Assembly: GCA_900319985.1 (NCBI GenBank)
Contig: ONQL01000060.1
Location: 1 to 11,090 of the forward strand
Length of the DNA stretch: 11,090 bases
Source: an uncultured Methanobrevibacter sp.
Lineage (GTDB): Archaea; Methanobacteriota; Methanobacteria; Methanobacteriales; Methanobacteriaceae
Direction of reading: 5' to 3'
Of this stretch, positions 6,995-11,090 are shown in pieces. The position numbers were made by a program, and so were the translations under genes. Each line of letters opens with the position of its first letter. Within the stretch, counting starts at the first letter, position 1. The notes under the pieces were generated by a model. It did no database searches and had not been told where the DNA came from. It saw only the letters and a program-made list of their open reading frames with translations.

Positions 6995-9900
6995 ATGAAT
7001 GTTTTAAAAATTATGATTGTCATGCTTATTTTAATCATGACGATGGGGGCTGTCTGTGCAGCAGAAAACATTGCCGACGATATTGTAGGCGATGACAGTC
7101 AGGAGATTTTGAAAAATGTGCAGGGGGACATCACAACCTATGATAATTTGGATATTTTGGATGCCTCTCAAAACGATATCTGCACGGCAGGTGATGATTC
7201 ATTTACTAATCTGGCTGATGAAATAGAAAGTAAAAATGTCGTAGAGTTAACTCATGACTACAAATTTAATAATGAAACTGATAACAAAAACGGAATTGAT
7301 ATTGCTAAGGACAATTTTGTACTCAACGGTAATGGCTACACAATTGACGGAAAAAACTGGTCAAGAATATTCAACATTACTGCAAACAATGTATCAATAA
7401 ATGATTTAATCCTAATCAATGGTAATGCCGAAAAAGGTGGAGCAATCTATGCTACAGGATCATTAATATTAAACAATGTCACATTCATAAACAACTATGC
7501 AAAAATAGAGGGGGGAGCTATAGGACTATATGGTAATGTAATTCTTAATTGTGACAATTCTGATTTTATAGACAATTATGCGGAAGCAGGTTCAGCAATA
7601 TTTGTTCAGAAAGGAGTATTAAATCTTTACAATGCAGATTTAAGTTCGAAAATATTCAACATGTATTCACAAATTGCGGTACTTACCAACTCTACAGTTT
7701 ACATAGAAAACGCTACTTTTTCAAACAGTAAATCTTCCTATTCTCCGGCATTGTATCTTAGAAGTTCCAAAACTTCAATAATTAATTCAAAATTCATTAA
7801 TTTAAGGGGTAATATTACTTCAGGTGCAATAGGCGTTAGGATGGGTGGTGACTTATATGTTAAAAATTGTGAATTCATAAATACTACTTCATCTAAAAAT
7901 GCGGGAGCAATTTTTGCAGATGTTCTATACGATGATTATTTGGGTGTTGTGACAATAATTGATACAGTATTCAAGGATACCCGTTCAGAATTTGGTGGGG
8001 CATTACTTCAATTAAGTGGAAATTTATTCTTAAACAATACAAAATTCATAAACGGCCATGCAGCTCATAATGGTGGATCAGTTTACCTTTCATATGTAAA
8101 CGGTGTAATCAATAACTGTACCTTCGATTCAAACGGTGTTGATGTTATTGAAGGTTATCCGACTTATGGTGGTGCAATATTGTTGGATATGGGCACCTAT
8201 AACATTTCAGAATCTAAATTCTTCAATAACTATGCAGGTGCAGGGGCTGCGATTTATGCATATGATTCAGCATATACTATCAGTAATTCAATTTTTGAAA
8301 ACAATACAAATCCTATTTACACCTTTTTCGATAAACAATCCAGTATAGATGAAACAAACATTTTCATCAATGACAACAACATCTCCATCAATAATACATT
8401 TTTTGCAACAATAATACCTGGAGAGGGCATGCAATTAATCTTGAGTAATAACACCATTAATGTCACCACTCTTCCATCCAGATATGATTCACGTGACTGG
8501 GGATGGACATCATCAGTTAAAGCACAAGGATGGATGGGTTCCTGTTGGACATTCGGAATGACAGGTGTCCTAGAATCATCATTATTGAAAGCTGCAGGTA
8601 TCACAACTGACTTTTCAGAAAACAACATGCAGAATACCATGTTGAAATATTCAATTTATGGTTCTCCTAACATAGATGAAGGTGGAGGCAACAATTATGC
8701 GGTAAGTTATCTGTTGAGTTGGCTTGGAGCATTCACACAGGATGCGGATACCTATGATGAAATGGGAAAAATTTCACCCTTAATCACAACCAATCAGGAC
8801 ATTCATGTTCAAGATTTGATGTTCATATATAATAATGAGATACCAAACGGCACACATCTTAAAGAAGCAATATTGAAATACGGTTCTATAGATGTGTGTT
8901 ATTATGGACAATCCAGATATGATGAAGTAAGTCTTTATTATAATACTGAAACATATGCACAGTATGTTGATGTATTTGTAACGCCAAATCATGATGTTTC
9001 AATTGTAGGATGGGACGATAATTTCCCAAAAGAAAAGTTTTTAACACCTCCTCCTGGTGATGGTGCATGGATTGTTAAAAACAGTTGGGGTTCCGGTTGG
9101 GGAGACAATGGCTATTTATATGTTTCATATTATGACCAATCACTCCTACCATATACTGGCACTATAAACACGGCAGCTACGGCAATCATATTTGAAAATA
9201 CTGTACCTTACAATAAGAACTATCAATATGATATTATATGGGGAGGTGCTTTTGTTCCCGCCAGTAATGAAAATATAAGTTATATGAATGTCTATGAGGC
9301 ATTGGATGATGATTTGATTGCAGCTGTCGGAACATACTTCAACCGCAGTGATGTCAATTATAAAGTTCAGATTTATGTAAATGATGAATTGAGATTGACT
9401 CAAGAGGGAGTATCACCGTTCATAGGTTACCATACTATCAAATTAGATGAATACATTCCAATCAAAAAAGGTGATATCTTTAAAGCTGTAATGACCTCAG
9501 ATGCAATGCCGGGTTTTAATTTAAGAGAAACAAGGCTGCATTATGATAAGAATATTTCATTTTTCTCATATGATGGACAGACTTGGATAGATTGTTATAC
9601 TGAAGATGCAATCGCATGTTTAAAAGTCTATACTGTTGTTGACGATACCAAAATCATCAACAATAAGGACATTTCAGTTGACTATAATGGTGGTAAATAT
9701 TTCAGTGTTAAAGTCGTAACTGCTGATGGGCATGCTGTTGGTGCAGGTGCAAAAGTCACCTTCACAATCAACAAAAATACAAAAACAGTAACAACCGACA
9801 AAAACGGAATAGCTAAGATAAAAATAACAGATGTTCCTAAAAAATACACAATAATAACCAAATTCAAAGGTAAAACCTACAAAAATACTGTTACTGTTAA

Positions 9901-10174
9901 ACAGGTGCTTACAACCAAAAAAGTCACTGTTAAAAAGACAGCCAAAAAATTTACCTTGAAGGCAACTCTTAAAATCAACGGCAAACTGGTTAAAGGCAAA
10001 GTCATTAAATTCAAATTCAATGGTAAAACCTATAAAGTTAAAACCAATAAAAAAGGCATCGCACAGAAAACTTTAACCAAAAATATCATCAAAAATCTCA
10101 AAAAAAGTAAAACATACACTGTCAAAGTAACCTACCTTAAAGACACAATAAAAACAACTGTAAAAGTTAAGTAG
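6995..10174 (+). CDS. Secreted adhesin-like protein with beta-helix, papain-like (C1) peptidase, lectin-like and Ig-like domains (copy 2)
   Basis: The protein has 1059 residues, from ATG 6995 with GTGAT at 6986-6990. The signal peptide ends VCAA at 23. A longer N-terminal linker than in copy 1 holds a duplicated acidic unit (DDSQEIL… then DNLDILDASQNDI). The beta-helix spans about 105-435 with many GGA(I/V) motifs. The C1 peptidase spans about 490-716: Gln511 in AQG, Cys517 in GSCWTF, His666 in PNHDV and Asn696 in NSWGSGWG, closer to the papain consensus than copy 1, so this is the better candidate for an active enzyme. The lectin-like domain (about 732-882) and two Lys-rich Ig-like repeats (about 885-1059) follow. 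The last 178 residues differ from copy 1 at only about 25 positions by eye, whereas the helix and peptidase differ much more. No LPxTG-type or C-terminal membrane anchor is seen. Role inferred: wall-associated adhesin with protease activity. Confidence 0.9.
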   Translation: MNVLKIMIVMLILIMTMGAVCAAENIADDIVGDDSQEILKNVQGDITTYDNLDILDASQNDICTAGDDSFTNLADEIESKNVVELTHDYKFNNETDNKNGIDIAKDNFVLNGNGYTIDGKNWSRIFNITANNVSINDLILINGNAEKGGAIYATGSLILNNVTFINNYAKIEGGAIGLYGNVILNCDNSDFIDNYAEAGSAIFVQKGVLNLYNADLSSKIFNMYSQIAVLTNSTVYIENATFSNSKSSYSPALYLRSSKTSIINSKFINLRGNITSGAIGVRMGGDLYVKNCEFINTTSSKNAGAIFADVLYDDYLGVVTIIDTVFKDTRSEFGGALLQLSGNLFLNNTKFINGHAAHNGGSVYLSYVNGVINNCTFDSNGVDVIEGYPTYGGAILLDMGTYNISESKFFNNYAGAGAAIYAYDSAYTISNSIFENNTNPIYTFFDKQSSIDETNIFINDNNISINNTFFATIIPGEGMQLILSNNTINVTTLPSRYDSRDWGWTSSVKAQGWMGSCWTFGMTGVLESSLLKAAGITTDFSENNMQNTMLKYSIYGSPNIDEGGGNNYAVSYLLSWLGAFTQDADTYDEMGKISPLITTNQDIHVQDLMFIYNNEIPNGTHLKEAILKYGSIDVCYYGQSRYDEVSLYYNTETYAQYVDVFVTPNHDVSIVGWDDNFPKEKFLTPPPGDGAWIVKNSWGSGWGDNGYLYVSYYDQSLLPYTGTINTAATAIIFENTVPYNKNYQYDIIWGGAFVPASNENISYMNVYEALDDDLIAAVGTYFNRSDVNYKVQIYVNDELRLTQEGVSPFIGYHTIKLDEYIPIKKGDIFKAVMTSDAMPGFNLRETRLHYDKNISFFSYDGQTWIDCYTEDAIACLKVYTVVDDTKIINNKDISVDYNGGKYFSVKVVTADGHAVGAGAKVTFTINKNTKTVTTDKNGIAKIKITDVPKKYTIITKFKGKTYKNTVTVKQVLTTKKVTVKKTAKKFTLKATLKINGKLVKGKVIKFKFNGKTYKVKTNKKGIAQKTLTKNIIKNLKKSKTYTVKVTYLKDTIKTTVKVK

Positions 10175-10208
10175 ATAATCCCTATCTACTTTTCACTTAT
10201 TTTTTTTT
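10169..10208 (+). terminator. Terminator hairpin overlapping the stop codon of copy 2
   Basis: AAGTAGATA (10169-10177) pairs with TATCTACTT (10183-10191) around the loop ATCCC, followed by nine T (10200-10208). The stem is identical to the one after copy 1; the only difference within the hairpin is one loop base. The stop codon TAG lies in the left arm. Confidence 0.75.
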
Positions 10209-10331
10209 ACAATTTATTAGTTCATTCATTTATTTACCAAAGCATTTAAAATAATTCTCATTAAAAATTCTTAAAATTAAATAAGCAAGATTATATATCG
10301 ACTTTTCATATATATTTAATTGTGATAATTT
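10175..10331 (+). repeat. Array spacer cassette, copy 2
   Basis: This 157-base spacer matches 6840-6994 with scattered substitutions and small T-run length changes, including the extra T before the start codon that puts the upstream GTG out of frame. Confidence 0.85.
10291..10298 (+). promoter_or_regulatory. TATA box of the third array gene
   Basis: TTATATAT ends 34 bases before ATG 10332 and is the same octamer, at the same place, as in the preceding spacer. Confidence 0.6.
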
Positions 10332-11090
10332 ATGAAAGCTTTAAAAATTTTGATTGTCATGCTTGTTTTAATCATGTCGGTAGGTGCTGTGTGTGCAGCA
10401 GAAAGCATCACCGAAGATGCAATTGGAGATGACAGTAAAGAAATATTAGAAACGGTTCAGGAGGATATCACAACTGACGACAGTACTGATATTCTTGAAA
10501 CCGCTCAGAATGACATCTACACAGCAAGTGATGATTCATTCACCAACTTGACTGATGAAATAAATAGTAAAGATGTTGTGGATTTAACCCACGACTACAA
10601 ATTCAACAACGAAGCCGATGACAAAAGCGGAATTGTTATCGGCAAGGACAATTTTGTACTCAACGGTAACGGCCACACAATTGATGGTAAAAATCAATCA
10701 AGAATATTCAACATTATAGCAAACAACATAACATTAAATGATTTAATCCTAATCAACGGTAATGCCGAAAAAGGTGGAGCAATCTATGCTAGCGGATCAT
10801 TGACATTGAACAATGTTACTTTCACTGACAACTATGCCTCTAAACAAGGTGGAGCTGTAGGTCTTTACGGTGATGTAACCCTTAACTGTAACGATTCTCA
10901 TTTCATTGACAATTATGCCGAAGCGGGATCATCAATATTCGTTGAGAAAGGCAAATTGAACATTTACAATACCGATTTAAGTTCAAAGGTCTTCAATAAG
11001 TATTCTCAAATTGTTGCTTTTAAAAATTCCATAATCTATGTTGAAAACGTTACTTTTATTGATAGTGCATCTTCTTATGCTACTGCATTA
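10332..11090 (+). CDS. Secreted adhesin-like beta-helix protein (copy 3, partial, cut by window edge)
   Basis: The frame is open from ATG 10332 to the right edge, 253 codons with no stop. GTGAT at 10322-10326 is the ribosome binding site; the GTG itself is out of frame here, which fixes ATG as the start in all three copies. Residues 1-23 are a signal peptide ending VCAA. The duplicated acidic linker (DDSKEIL…, then DSTDILETAQNDI) is like that of copy 2 and absent from copy 1. The beta-helix begins near residue 105 (DNFVLNGNGHTIDG) and continues with AEKGGAIYASGS and KQGGAVGLYG. Residue by residue it is much closer to copy 2 than to copy 1, so copies 2 and 3 are the younger duplicates. The peptidase, lectin-like and Ig-like domains are expected beyond the edge but are not seen. 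Confidence 0.88.
   Translation, partial: MKALKILIVMLVLIMSVGAVCAAESITEDAIGDDSKEILETVQEDITTDDSTDILETAQNDIYTASDDSFTNLTDEINSKDVVDLTHDYKFNNEADDKSGIVIGKDNFVLNGNGHTIDGKNQSRIFNIIANNITLNDLILINGNAEKGGAIYASGSLTLNNVTFTDNYASKQGGAVGLYGDVTLNCNDSHFIDNYAEAGSSIFVEKGKLNIYNTDLSSKVFNKYSQIVAFKNSIIYVENVTFIDSASSYATAL

Overview
The window looks like a chromosomal segment of a host-associated methanogenic archaeon of the Methanobrevibacter type. The DNA is strongly AT-rich and Shine-Dalgarno sites are of the AGGTGAT/GTGAT type. TATA-like boxes lie about 33 bases before start codons, and T-tracts follow the genes. The window is dominated by very long secreted 'adhesin-like' proteins with beta-helix and Ig-like domains, as expected for the pseudomurein-walled Methanobacteriales. 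The genus is inferred from these traits, not from a marker gene.

Positions 1-1072 (minus strand) hold two adjacent, paralogous multi-pass membrane protein genes. The upstream one is broken by a perfect 47-bp tandem duplication (481-574). Removing one copy restores a 259-codon frame whose stop overlaps the start of the next gene (TAATG). The lost tail carries a pore-loop-like T-G-N-G-Y-S segment and a last membrane helix, so the pair may be channel-like proteins. Positions 1371-2051 (plus) encode a TIGR00266/AIM24 family protein followed by a clear terminator. Positions 2228-2944 (minus) encode a DUF4013-type membrane protein. Positions 3005-3719 contain no intact gene, only a decayed membrane-protein remnant on the minus strand and the promoter of the next gene.

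From 3729 to the right edge lies a tandem array of three paralogous secreted giants on the plus strand, the third cut by the window edge. The two complete copies share one layout: signal peptide, low-complexity acidic linker, right-handed beta-helix rich in GGA(I/V) and FxxN motifs, papain-like (C1) cysteine peptidase with Gln/Cys/His/Asn all present, lectin-like domain, and two Lys-rich Ig-like repeats. The spacers after copies 1 and 2 are near-identical cassettes holding a terminator hairpin that incorporates the stop codon and a TATA promoter for the next copy. Signal peptides, 3' ends and spacers are conserved while the beta-helix and peptidase cores have diverged. This suggests repeated duplication of a gene-plus-spacer unit, possibly with recombination between ends. 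The likely joint role is surface display of adhesins that carry their own protease; substrate and partner are unknown.
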